A stretch of 15,742 nt of DNA, taken from assembly GCA_003661825.1 (NCBI GenBank), contig QMWW01000011.1:1-15742 (forward strand). The letters are read 5' to 3'. Made by a program: the position numbers and the translations under genes. Below, piece by piece: positions 7,534-14,405 of this stretch. The number at the start of each line of letters is the position of its first letter. Position 1 is the stretch's first letter. This DNA comes from Thermoprotei archaeon (GTDB taxonomy: Archaea; Thermoproteota; Thermoprotei_A; Sulfolobales; Desulfurococcaceae). The notes under the pieces are model-generated. The model was not told the DNA's origin. It saw nothing but the letters and a program-made list of their open reading frames with translations, and did no database searches.

Positions 7534-7583
7534 TAATATATAGGTAGTCTAAACGATACTAATATATAGGTAATCTAAACAAT
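7532..7583 (+). repeat. Tandem 26-bp direct repeat carrying TATA boxes
   Basis: Bases 7532-7557 and 7558-7583 are adjacent copies of one 26-bp unit, differing at only two positions (7547/7573 and 7555/7581). Each copy contains TAATATATAGG, a good archaeal TATA box. The second box (about 7560-7570) is about 30 nt before the start of the downstream gene, as expected for its promoter. The first is one unit further upstream and could act as an alternative promoter or as part of a regulator site. Confidence 0.75.
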
Positions 7584-7594
7584 GTTAATCCTAG

Positions 7595-8509
7595 TTGAGG
7601 TATATGGGCAAATCAATAATCATGTTCATAATTGCTGTACTAATCGTTTCGATTATCCTCTTAATACTACTAAGATATACTCATCCAACTATACGAGGTG
7701 TATCCTCCGTAAAGACATCAACTACCACGGCAATGTCAAAAACAATAAAGCCCACTATAACTAAATCTGCTTCTACAATAATAACTAGGAAATCTGAAAA
7801 CATAACATTAGTAATTGTTGTAGACAATAACCCAGATCCGAGAGGTATTCTTAGATCGGCTTGGGGGTTGTCAATACTTGTTAATACTAGTCAAGGACTA
7901 ATATTATTCGATACAGGCCCGGATCCTGATCTTTTGAAATATAATCTTCTTAAGCTTGGTATTAATCCACAGGACATTAAAGCAGTCGTGATAAGCCATT
8001 CTCACGGAGATCATACCGGTGGTTTACCATTTATTCTAAAGAATCATCCTGGTATACCAGTATATATACCTGCTAGTTCTTTAAGGTATTTTGAAGAACC
8101 TATCTTAAAATACGGAGGGATCCCCTTTCCAGTTAATAGGACGACAATGATCATGAGTGGAATATACATACTAGGAGAACTATACGGACCGCCTTGGGAA
8201 CAATCACTTGTGGTGAGTAGTGGTAAAGGATACATATTACTCGTTGGTTGCAGTCACCCAGGCATAGTAAGGATAACGGAGGAATTAATCGAAGAACTTG
8301 GAAAACCTCCCTACCTCATTATCGGAGGATTCCATATGGCTGGAGCTTCTCCAACGGAATGTAAGGAGGTAGTAGATGAACTAATAGGCTTGGGTGTTGA
8401 GAAAATATCTCCTATACATTGTAGTGGAGACACCATAAGAGAGCTCTTAAAAGATGAATATCCTAGCTATTACATACAGGCCCATACTGGATCCATAATT
8501 AAGATCTAG
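7595..8509 (+). CDS. Membrane-anchored metallo-beta-lactamase-fold hydrolase
   Basis: This 304-aa protein has an N-terminal transmembrane anchor (about 6-27), a Thr/Ser/Lys-rich linker (about 38-66) and a metallo-beta-lactamase domain. Metal ligands are visible: HSHGDH (135-140), the GCSHPG histidine (221), GGFHMAG (247) and PIHCSGDT (275). The substrate-side motif DTGPDPDLL (106-114) and the overall order match the MJ0301-like group, annotated as dihydropterin-ribofuranosyl-aminobenzene phosphate synthase-like. The anchor suggests the domain faces outside the cell, so a cofactor-synthesis role is doubtful. The start may be TTG 7595 (leaderless, about 30 nt after the TATA box) or ATG 7604. 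Codons are clearly more AT-rich than in neighbouring genes (the line 7741-7800 has 17 G+C in 60), and both sides carry gene remnants, which suggests transfer or insertion. Substrate unknown. Confidence 0.85.
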   Translation: MRYMGKSIIMFIIAVLIVSIILLILLRYTHPTIRGVSSVKTSTTTAMSKTIKPTITKSASTIITRKSENITLVIVVDNNPDPRGILRSAWGLSILVNTSQGLILFDTGPDPDLLKYNLLKLGINPQDIKAVVISHSHGDHTGGLPFILKNHPGIPVYIPASSLRYFEEPILKYGGIPFPVNRTTMIMSGIYILGELYGPPWEQSLVVSSGKGYILLVGCSHPGIVRITEELIEELGKPPYLIIGGFHMAGASPTECKEVVDELIGLGVEKISPIHCSGDTIRELLKDEYPSYYIQAHTGSIIKI

Positions 8510-8628
8510 TACTTGCAAAAACCTTCCTCTACAACCTCCACCCCTATAATACTCACGTTCTTTTTCAAGAATTTCTGAACAGCTTCTCTAGGGGTTAAAG
8601 CATCAATACCAGTACCTAATTGATATAT
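8506..8628 (-). pseudogene. C-terminal gene remnant, unrecognised
   Basis: A minus-strand frame of about 40 codons reads IYQLGTGIDALTPREAVQKF and continues through a VSIIGVEVVEEG strand pattern to TAG at 8508-8506. It has an in-frame stop directly upstream and no usual start codon before the helix. It looks like the tail of a small alpha/beta protein whose front has been lost. It meets the stop codon of the metallo-beta-lactamase gene, so that gene may mark the breakpoint. Family unknown. Confidence 0.4.
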
Positions 8629-8635
8629 CTACCTT

Positions 8636-8989
8636 CTACCTCGGTCTAATAGCGTACTCTATCGAGATCATATACATAAATACTAGTGTAAACGATAGAT
8701 GTACAAGCAGTGTTACGGCTTTCCGTAGGGCCTTCTCTCTAAGCCTTTGAGCCACTATGCTGAACCCCGTTAAGCCGTGGAGCGTGGTACAGACTAGTAG
8801 TAGAATCCTCAGTGCTCTATCTAGGTGTATAGCTACAGCTGTCCTATAGCTGATTAGTCCAAGAGTGCTTTCTTCGATAATGCCTGGTTTTACGAGCGCG
8901 TAGCCCGTCAGTATATATAGGTACAGTAGCACCAAGAGGATAATGCCTGTAATATCGAGTACATACCTGTATATCAGTAGCCAGTGCAC
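8636..8989 (-). CDS. Three-helix membrane protein with intramembrane histidines
   Basis: This 117-aa protein has transmembrane helices at about residues 11-31, 61-80 and 92-111. His55 and His71 lie at the edges of helix 2 and His97 in helix 3. The segment HLDRALRILLLVCTTLHGLTGF resembles heme-b-binding helices of small cytochrome b or SdhC-like subunits, so a role in electron transfer is possible but not shown. The GTG start at 8989 has a second in-frame GTG at 9001. Two GTGCAC palindromes (8984-8989, 8994-8999) overlap the start region. It lies 23 nt after the stop of the SagB-like flavoprotein and is probably co-transcribed with it, which fits a membrane electron donor or acceptor for that enzyme. 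Confidence 0.65.
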   Translation of the reverse strand: MHWLLIYRYVLDITGIILLVLLYLYILTGYALVKPGIIEESTLGLISYRTAVAIHLDRALRILLLVCTTLHGLTGFSIVAQRLREKALRKAVTLLVHLSFTLVFMYMISIEYAIRPR

Positions 8990-9012
8990 AATAGTGCACC
9001 AGTAGCTCTTCT

Positions 9013-9816
9013 CTACCTGTGTTTCTCTATGTACTGGTGAATTTCCTCCTCGGAAACCCTGTACGGCTTCTGCGGTATGCCTACAGGGATTATGTACATA
9101 GGCTCTTCTCCAGGGCTTAGCCCAACCACTTTCTCAACTTCTTCATCGTAGAAGGCACCGACTACTACGCAGCCCAGTCCTAGAGCCGTAGCTTCGAGGT
9201 AGACGTTTTGCCCGGCATGTCCTACCTCCATATACACGTATCTAACTCCTCTATCTCCATAGTAGCCTGTAGTCCTCTCAAATACAGCCGCTATAACTAT
9301 GTTAACAGGCGCTACTCTAACCCATTCCTGACCCAGCGCTGCTTTCATGAGATTCTCCGAGAGATCTCCACGCTTAACTAAGGCTATTGCGTGCTGGTCT
9401 GGAATGTACTTGTAGGAACCAGGTTCTAGGTACCTAGACTCCTCTATAGCTACTCCCTCGGGCTTAACTACTACGTATATCTCTAGAGGATAGGTTGCGC
9501 CAGCGCTAGGTGTAGTCTTGAAGCTTCTCCTAGGATCAGTTATACCATATGTAGCCCATAGTAGCTGAGAGAGCTGTTCAAGCGTAATAGGTTCGTCTTT
9601 GTAGCTCCTTATACTCCTCCTATAAGCTAGTGCTTCTTCAACACTCAGTACATCGCGCCTAATCCTGGGGAGAGGTAGGTATACTTTTTCTCCACTCACA
9701 TAGACCACCTCTTGATCAACACTATAGTATAGTTGTATGTAGTAGATATATATTCCTAGCACTATTAGCGCTAGTACTACGACCATAACAGCTATGTATA
9801 GAGGCTTAACAGCCAC
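9013..9816 (-). CDS. Membrane-anchored SagB/nitroreductase-family FMN protein
   Basis: FMN-dependent oxidoreductase of the nitroreductase superfamily, closest in style to the SagB-type dehydrogenase group. The 267-aa chain has an N-terminal transmembrane anchor (7-27), then RRSIRSY (66-72) for the FMN phosphate, PSAGATYPLE (103-112), the dimer and FMN segment YMEVGHAGQN (195-204), LGLGCVVVGAF (212-222) and YIIPVG (241-246). The GTG start at 9816 is preceded by AGGTGGTAGA, a strong ribosome site. Known SagB enzymes oxidise azolines in peptide natural products, but no YcaO cyclodehydratase or precursor peptide is nearby. As is common for stand-alone archaeal copies, the substrate is therefore unknown. 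The anchor and the histidine-rich membrane neighbour suggest redox work at the membrane. Confidence 0.88.
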   Translation of the reverse strand: MAVKPLYIAVMVVVLALIVLGIYIYYIQLYYSVDQEVVYVSGEKVYLPLPRIRRDVLSVEEALAYRRSIRSYKDEPITLEQLSQLLWATYGITDPRRSFKTTPSAGATYPLEIYVVVKPEGVAIEESRYLEPGSYKYIPDQHAIALVKRGDLSENLMKAALGQEWVRVAPVNIVIAAVFERTTGYYGDRGVRYVYMEVGHAGQNVYLEATALGLGCVVVGAFYDEEVEKVVGLSPGEEPMYIIPVGIPQKPYRVSEEEIHQYIEKHR

Positions 9817-9880
9817 TCTACCACCTAACTAATGCATCTAGAAGAACTAGGGTATAAGCATATACTGGTTTTGCAAGAGC

Positions 9881-10639
9881 CTATATGAGGGCTTCCTTCC
9901 TATCCTCTCTAGCTACTTCTAGTCTCTTAACACGCTTCCACAGACTCCAGTACTTGTACCCGAATAGAATGTACGTTGCCAGTCCTAGTATAAAGCCTAT
10001 AGAGCTGAGGATCACTACTGGAGCAAGTGCAACCATTAGAGAGAATACCGCGCTTTGAACCTCTGGTATGCTCTTAGCTTGCTCTACAGCCTGCTTAACG
10101 CTATCTAGGTTTCCAGCGACAAAGGGGTAAAACGCTCCTTGAGCCACCAGCAGTAGGCCGAGCACTATGAAGAGTACCACGAAGTATCCAGGTATTAATC
10201 CATCTGTATCCTTCTTCAGCTTCACAACTCCTCCAGTCTCTAGAAGTAGCGCTAACCCTCCTATTACTGGTATGATGCTCGAAATAGGGTTGAGCAAGGT
10301 TTTCTGAGTAGCATCGATAACGCTGAGCATAGCCTGCTTAACGTCTATGAGAGCAGCGTTCTCGGTAATAGCTGGTATGTTTACCGCCGAGATAGGGGAT
10401 TCAGCGAATATTGAGTAAAGGTGCATCGCAAACGCGGCTATACAAGCAATGGTTGCTAGAACATACCCTAGTCCTCCGGGTCTACGGCTCAGTATACCCC
10501 ATCCTATACCCGTTAGAACCAATCCTACGATATTGGTTATCGAGAGCGCGCGTAGTATGTACCCTACTAGGAAGAAAAGCCTAGTCTTCCTAACCGGGAT
10601 TCTGAGTAGTTTCTCTCTAGAATCCTCTAGTTTGCTCAA
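9881..10639 (-). CDS. Polytopic membrane protein, family unknown
   Basis: This 252-aa protein has about five hydrophobic segments, near residues 33-50, 57-77, 118-134, 150-172 and 197-226. A soluble loop between the last two (about 174-195) is helical. Both ends are basic (N-terminal KLLRIPVRKTR, C-terminal KRVKRLEVAREDRKE), consistent with a cytoplasmic location. The TTG start at 10639 overlaps the TGA of the 133-aa gene as TTGA, with GGAGG just upstream, so translation is coupled. Last of four tightly linked genes and 64 nt before the SagB-like gene. I do not recognise a family. Confidence 0.75.
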   Translation of the reverse strand: MSKLEDSREKLLRIPVRKTRLFFLVGYILRALSITNIVGLVLTGIGWGILSRRPGGLGYVLATIACIAAFAMHLYSIFAESPISAVNIPAITENAALIDVKQAMLSVIDATQKTLLNPISSIIPVIGGLALLLETGGVVKLKKDTDGLIPGYFVVLFIVLGLLLVAQGAFYPFVAGNLDSVKQAVEQAKSIPEVQSAVFSLMVALAPVVILSSIGFILGLATYILFGYKYWSLWKRVKRLEVAREDRKEALI

Positions 10640-11037
10640 AATCCTCCACTCACCCTATTAATATAGTCTCTTAGAATACTTATTACCTCTTTCACTTTCT
10701 CTCTCTCAAAGTGTTTTATACACTGAGTTATCAATAGCTTGTAGTTCTTCTTGTAGTAGTCTTGGTCTACTCTACCCTCTGCTAGAAGCCTCTTCACACT
10801 AGCTAAGCACTCCTGTTCGAACTCTATACGCCAAGGCAGTAGTACGTATATGTGCTCGTACCTGGGATCTGCTCTCCTAAGCAGTAGGTGTCTATTGAGC
10901 CCTGTTTCTCGGAGTAGCTTCTTAACTGCTTCAAGCTCTCTCTTCTCGAATATGAAGCACTCGAAGTGCTTGAAAGCGTTTAGCATACGCTTCGCTAGCT
11001 CTAAGAGCTCGCTATTACTTTGAGCCAGCTTCATCAC
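10636..11037 (-). CDS. Small helical protein, family unknown
   Basis: This 133-aa soluble protein is mostly alpha-helical and rich in Leu, Lys, Arg and Glu, with aromatic clusters (FKHFECFIFEK, YEHIYVLLPW, DYYKKNYKLLI) and a helical C-terminus. It has no membrane segment. GTG at 11037 is followed directly by ATG at 11034, and AGGTGATG supplies the ribosome site. The start lies 23 nt inside the end of the 147-aa gene, and its own stop overlaps the next gene, so it sits in the middle of a coupled operon. A role as a cytoplasmic partner of the membrane protein is plausible from context only. Confidence 0.7.
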   Translation of the reverse strand: MMKLAQSNSELLELAKRMLNAFKHFECFIFEKRELEAVKKLLRETGLNRHLLLRRADPRYEHIYVLLPWRIEFEQECLASVKRLLAEGRVDQDYYKKNYKLLITQCIKHFEREKVKEVISILRDYINRVSGGF

Positions 11038-11458
11038 CTAGCCTAGACTTTCTCACGGGGATCTTCATTGCTTCAACGAATACTCTGACAAGCCAGGCAT
11101 TTACAGGATTGCCTATGCTTCTCCTGACTACTCCATCAACATACTTAGCTCTGTATAGAAGTTCTCCCTTATAGCTATAGACCTCTACAAATCCCTTGAC
11201 TCTTCCAAGGAAGTTCTTAACGAACCATCCGTACACAGCATACTCTCCCTTCTCTAACCTAAGCTTGTAGGCTTTAGCGTAGCCCCTGCTATAGGTCGGT
11301 TTAGCCTCTCCAACCTCTACTACTTTATCGCTGGCTTTACTCAGCGTTAGTACTCCACGCTCCCTACTATATATTAGTACTGCTGACATAGCTCTATGCC
11401 TCCCCCTTCTACTCTTCGAGTCCTCGACTACGTAGTCTCCTACAACGTATGCCTCCAT
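11015..11458 (-). CDS. Small beta-rich basic protein, family unknown
   Basis: This 147-aa protein is strand-rich with many Tyr, Val, Lys and Arg residues. Alternating patterns such as YAKAYKLRLEKGEYAVYGWF and GFVEVYSYKGELLYRAKYV suggest a beta-barrel or sandwich. A basic patch (KSRRGRHR, residues 15-22) could bind nucleic acid or phosphate. The ATG at 11458 begins 8 nt after the upstream stop, and its end overlaps the next gene by 23 nt. No signal peptide. Not recognised; assigned to the same operon. Confidence 0.7.
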   Translation of the reverse strand: MEAYVVGDYVVEDSKSRRGRHRAMSAVLIYSRERGVLTLSKASDKVVEVGEAKPTYSRGYAKAYKLRLEKGEYAVYGWFVKNFLGRVKGFVEVYSYKGELLYRAKYVDGVVRRSIGNPVNAWLVRVFVEAMKIPVRKSRLGDEAGSK

Positions 11459-11466
11459 GACTTCTT

Positions 11467-11718
11467 CTAGCCCTCGTCAACTACGTATAGAACAGAGCTT
11501 TCTCTGAACTCGATCCTAGGGCTCTTGGCATCAGCGCATAGTACCAGGGGCTCGGAGGATAGCTGTCGCGCTATAGCGATCTCCGGTACACGTAACACTA
11601 CTCTCTTAACACCGTTGTACTCTTCTTCTCTGACAAGCTTTCCCTCGCCATTGTACAAGCTCAGCTTTACACGGTACTCTTCGGGTTTGTGGCTCAGCGT
11701 AATAACTACTTTGTACAA
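11467..11718 (-). CDS. Small beta-strand protein, first gene of unknown operon
   Basis: This 83-aa protein has repeated beta-strand patterns (YKVVITLSH, YRVKLSLYNGEGKLV, VKRVVLRVP, SSVLYVVDEG) and looks like a small all-beta domain. The TTG start at 11718 has AGGTG seven nt upstream, the same arrangement as two nearby TTG starts. A TATA-like ATATATTAA on the minus strand lies near 11762-11770. It heads the run of genes down to 9881. Family and function are unknown. Confidence 0.65.
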   Translation of the reverse strand: MYKVVITLSHKPEEYRVKLSLYNGEGKLVREEEYNGVKRVVLRVPEIAIARQLSSEPLVLCADAKSPRIEFRESSVLYVVDEG

Positions 11719-11806
11719 CCCCGCACACCTATTACCCGTTAATATCTCTACCAGCCACTTTTAATATATCCCCATACTATACATGGATGGCTACGCGTTT
11801 TAGCTA
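11719..11806. promoter_or_regulatory. Divergent promoter region
   Basis: This 88-nt spacer separates divergent genes. A TTTTAATATATC tract (11758-11770) can serve as TATA box for the minus-strand operon, about 45 nt before its start. ACTATAC near 11776-11782 can serve the plus-strand gene, about 28 nt before GTG 11807. The two boxes are about 15 nt apart, so the two promoters may compete or be co-regulated. Confidence 0.4.
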
Positions 11807-12154
11807 GTGAGTAGTAGGTGTGGGGATTTGAACGTATTTGATGATTCCTGGCTAGGCTTTCTACACTGCCTCATATGGAGGCTGGGCGAGGTAGACGAGT
11901 GGTTGCTTCACAGAATAGTCTACGAGCTAAGCGAGAGAAAGGTTATAGAGGTTAACAACTGGACTTGGTTTGGTAAATGGCCTCGTAGCGCCGAGGTAGA
12001 TGCAGCGGTAGCACTACTAGAAATGGTTAATGCGGTAGAAGGAGATAGCAACGTTATTAAAGCCGTTAAACCCCCGGTAAAGGCCTGCGAACTAGACGAT
12101 CAGGTAGAAGCCGTTATAGAAGAAGTTGTTAGAAAGTACAGAGACGCTACATAG
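11807..12154 (+). CDS. Small uncharacterised protein, possibly winged-helix-like
   Basis: This protein of up to 115 aa has a helical front (WLGFLHCLIWRLGEVDEWLL, then HRIVYELSERK) followed by NNWTWFGKWPRS and another helical stretch that includes LLEMVNAVEG. The helix-turn-helix rhythm of LGEVDEWLLHRIVYEL suggests a winged-helix-like fold, but no family is certain. The listed start is GTG 11807, which could be leaderless. An in-frame TTG at 11828 has AGGTG seven nt upstream, exactly as at the divergent gene, and may be the true start (108 aa). Its 3' end overlaps the convergent HD-domain gene by 8 nt. Confidence 0.6.
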   Translation: MSSRCGDLNVFDDSWLGFLHCLIWRLGEVDEWLLHRIVYELSERKVIEVNNWTWFGKWPRSAEVDAAVALLEMVNAVEGDSNVIKAVKPPVKACELDDQVEAVIEEVVRKYRDAT

Positions 12155-13715
12155 TGATCTTCTTTCTCTCAAACCCCTCTCCCGAGTACCCAGAGTAGAT
12201 CTCGCTTAGCATCTTCTCGTACTCTTCTACGTCTCCAGCCATTTTCAGCTCTTCTTCAACTGTTTGAGCAATAATGTTTGTAGCGAGCGACTCGTACTCT
12301 AGCATGTGCAAGCCCCTCCTGATATATGCTCGGAATATTACTGCTAGAGGAAGCCCCTCTTTGATAAGCTTGATCTCCTGATCCCTCGCTATCCTCGCAC
12401 CCTTCCTCTTACCCATAAACAGCGTTAAGAGCTTCATACCAGCAGTTTTACCAGGCATAAGCATAGACTTCGGCACGGGAGATATATCTAGGACATCAAC
12501 CCACAAGTCTTCTTCCTCCACCCCCCGGTTCTTGAGCTTGTCGTAGAGCCTCTCTCTAATACTCCTAGCTACCTTTTCTCTATAGTCTTGGTCGAACACT
12601 AGTCTGAGGATATGCTTGATTGCCACCGGGCCTTTGTACCCTGTTAGAATGTACTCGCGCCCGATCCTCTTCCACTCGGGCTTCCTCTCGATCAACAAGC
12701 GGTGTGTAAGCGTTGAGAGCTTTCCCCCGCTACTAAAAGCTTTGTCTAGCATAACAGCGTACATTTTTGCATCCGTTAGCAACAAGTACTCTCTGGGGTC
12801 TCCACGCGCTACATCTACTACTTTTCCAGCTAGATCCATTTCTTCATCAAGTATCTCCAGTATTTCTTTCAAGAGTAGGTCGAAGGCTCTGTTAACGCTG
12901 TGGTAGTAGACGTGTTCGAACATGCTGGCTTTAGCGTACAGGTAGGCTCTAAACTCTCCCCAAGTATTACGGTCTAGGAGGAGCATTACGCGCCCGTTTT
13001 CGAAGTAGGGATAGGTGTTTCTGTAGAGCCTCTCGTAGTCTATGTATCCGTACTCGTGTGTACCAGCGTAGTAGCTGTCTCTCCTCAAGAAATCGAGTAT
13101 ATCGGCGGGGTATAGGCTATCCCTTATAATCCACCTCATAATCCTCAGTACGTTGCTCCTAGGCTCTCTATACCCGAGTATGCTCATAAGGATCTCTCTT
13201 AAATGCCCCAGTCCATAGGTTCTCTCGTACCTGTCGAGCTGATCCCCGAGCAGTAGCTCGACTAGCCTGTACCCTATTCTCTCGTGGTTACCCACGCTAT
13301 CAGGGATCTCCGGGTTGTCGAGGATAATTGCTTCTTCGAAAGCGTGGCAGAAACACGCGTGTCCAGCGTCGTGGAGCAGTCCCGCAAGCCTTGAGGCTTC
13401 GATGAGAGACCCCTTACTAAAGCCCTCTAGGTACTCTTCTCCATAGTAGTTTATGATCTTGGATATAGCGTCTTCAGCCATAAGGCCGGCGAGGTGCATA
13501 ACGCCTAGAGAGTGCTGGAAACGCGTATGTACAGCTCCAGGGTAGACTAGGTGGGCTGTCTGTAACTGCATAATGTAGCGTAGCCTCTGAACCAAGACGC
13601 TGTTGATAACCTTCTCCTCGATCTCCCTGTTAAAGTACACGTAGCCGTATATCGGGTCGCTGATCTCCTTCCAGCTAAACCTGTGGTAGTAGCTGCTGAA
13701 TACTTCGCTCTCCAA
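12147..13715 (-). CDS. HD-domain phosphohydrolase, dNTPase-like
   Basis: This 522-aa protein belongs to the HD superfamily, in the group related to dGTP triphosphohydrolases. An HD metal centre is evident: HTRFQHSLGVMHLAG (63-77) with His68, then GLLHDAGHACFCHAFE (112-127) with the His115-Asp116 pair, HERIGYRLVELLL (144-156), and YPADILDFLRRDSYYAGTH (202-220) carrying the distal aspartate. The C-terminal 250 residues are helical and charged, as in archaeal SAMHD1/YdhJ-like proteins. Likely reaction: hydrolysis of a nucleotide, releasing triphosphate or phosphate. Members of this family set dNTP levels and can act in defence, but nothing nearby proves a defence role. TTG 13715 is preceded by AAGGTGTAGTGG, a ribosome site at 6 nt. 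Single-gene transcript. Confidence 0.88.
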   Translation of the reverse strand: MESEVFSSYYHRFSWKEISDPIYGYVYFNREIEEKVINSVLVQRLRYIMQLQTAHLVYPGAVHTRFQHSLGVMHLAGLMAEDAISKIINYYGEEYLEGFSKGSLIEASRLAGLLHDAGHACFCHAFEEAIILDNPEIPDSVGNHERIGYRLVELLLGDQLDRYERTYGLGHLREILMSILGYREPRSNVLRIMRWIIRDSLYPADILDFLRRDSYYAGTHEYGYIDYERLYRNTYPYFENGRVMLLLDRNTWGEFRAYLYAKASMFEHVYYHSVNRAFDLLLKEILEILDEEMDLAGKVVDVARGDPREYLLLTDAKMYAVMLDKAFSSGGKLSTLTHRLLIERKPEWKRIGREYILTGYKGPVAIKHILRLVFDQDYREKVARSIRERLYDKLKNRGVEEEDLWVDVLDISPVPKSMLMPGKTAGMKLLTLFMGKRKGARIARDQEIKLIKEGLPLAVIFRAYIRRGLHMLEYESLATNIIAQTVEEELKMAGDVEEYEKMLSEIYSGYSGEGFERKKITM

Positions 13716-13842
13716 CCACTACACCTTAGCGGAACGCCTAGATACGGGGCAACCCGGCTACAAAACCAGTAGGTGCTACTAGAGAAGAGTGTTATTAGAG
13801 GGAAAAATACTTTAGCTCTACACCTTACAGCCCAGGGATACC

Positions 13843-14070
13843 CTATCTCCTCCTTCTCCTCTTCTTCTCCTCTTTAACGTACTCCTTGTAGATCCATCCC
13901 TCATCCGTACGAACAACTAGCCCGGCTTTCTTAAGATCCTGTAACCTACCCCTAATAGTATTGTAGTTTAGATTGGTCAGCTCCTGGATAGCCTTAGGCT
14001 TCAGAGGCCTCTTCTCCCTCTTCAACGTCTCAAGAATTATCTCCTTAGTAGTCTTCTTCTCCTGGCTCAA
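13843..14070 (-). CDS. Small winged-helix DNA-binding protein
   Basis: A 75-aa likely transcription regulator. Residues 8-62 form a winged helix-turn-helix: helix 1 TKEIILETLKR, helix 2 KPKAIQELT, recognition helix NYNTIRGRLQDLKKAGLV, then a wing with RTDEGWIY. The C-terminus (KEEKKRRRRR) is strongly basic and would add non-specific DNA contact. The TTG start at 14070 has a TATA-like CTATTTATT about 30 nt upstream, fitting a leaderless mRNA. It is divergent from a small helical protein, which it may regulate together with itself. Confidence 0.78.
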   Translation of the reverse strand: MSQEKKTTKEIILETLKREKRPLKPKAIQELTNLNYNTIRGRLQDLKKAGLVVRTDEGWIYKEYVKEEKKRRRRR

Positions 14071-14132
14071 ACCCAGAACACCACAAATAGCTTAGTCCAA
14101 TAAATAGATCTCTATAACAAGCCTATATAAAT
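14071..14132. promoter_or_regulatory. Possible shared bidirectional promoter
   Basis: This 62-nt spacer separates two divergent TTG starts (14070 minus, 14133 plus). AATAAATAG at 14099-14107 is close to the exact midpoint. Read on either strand it lies about 30 nt from the start, the distance expected for a leaderless archaeal gene. A second box, CTATATAAAT (14123-14132), is too close to the plus-strand TTG for that start and would fit transcription starting inside the gene. Confidence 0.4.
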
Positions 14133-14405
14133 TTGATCCACACTCATCCAGATATTGGGCTTGTACTTAGAGGCGCTGCTTCTAGGGATAGAGTAGTAGA
14201 GTACCTGGATGCATTCATAGCTGCTTTGGAGAGAGCCGACATAGATAGAGCTATCCCCATAGAGATACTTACAGGGTTAAAGCAGTTAGCAGCTAGGCTA
14301 GAGGAGATCCTTGGTGAAAGAAGAGAAGCGCTAGAGAAGGCTAGGAAAGAGATTCTACAGGTATTCAGAGATATCCATAAGCTATTGCAGCACAGGAAAG
14401 ATTAA
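14133..14405 (+). CDS. Small helical coiled-coil-like protein
   Basis: This 90-aa protein is almost entirely helical. Residues 18-40 (RDRVVEYLDAFIAALERADI) and 45-86 (ILTGLKQLAARLEEILGERR and onward) show heptad-like leucine spacing, typical of a helical hairpin or coiled coil. No membrane segment. Start is TTG 14133, with no clear ribosome site. A box at 14099-14107 would make it leaderless. The gene faces the winged-helix regulator and could be its partner. Family not recognised. Confidence 0.6.
   Translation: MIHTHPDIGLVLRGAASRDRVVEYLDAFIAALERADIDRAIPIEILTGLKQLAARLEEILGERREALEKARKEILQVFRDIHKLLQHRKD

Noticed and set aside
7582..7764. Plus-strand 60-codon frame starting at ATG 7582
   Set aside because: It overlaps the start of the metallo-beta-lactamase gene in another frame. 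Its translation is irregular and it begins inside the promoter repeat.
9013..9816. Peptide natural-product (azoline RiPP) cluster around the SagB-like gene
   Set aside because: No YcaO cyclodehydratase, no precursor peptide with a Ser/Thr/Cys-rich core and no dedicated exporter were found within the window. The neighbouring genes do not resemble such a cluster.
12147..13715. Antiviral defence system built on the HD-domain protein
   Set aside because: dNTPase-like HD proteins can act in defence, but this one is a single gene with no nuclease, sensor or nucleotidyltransferase partner nearby. A housekeeping nucleotide role is simpler.
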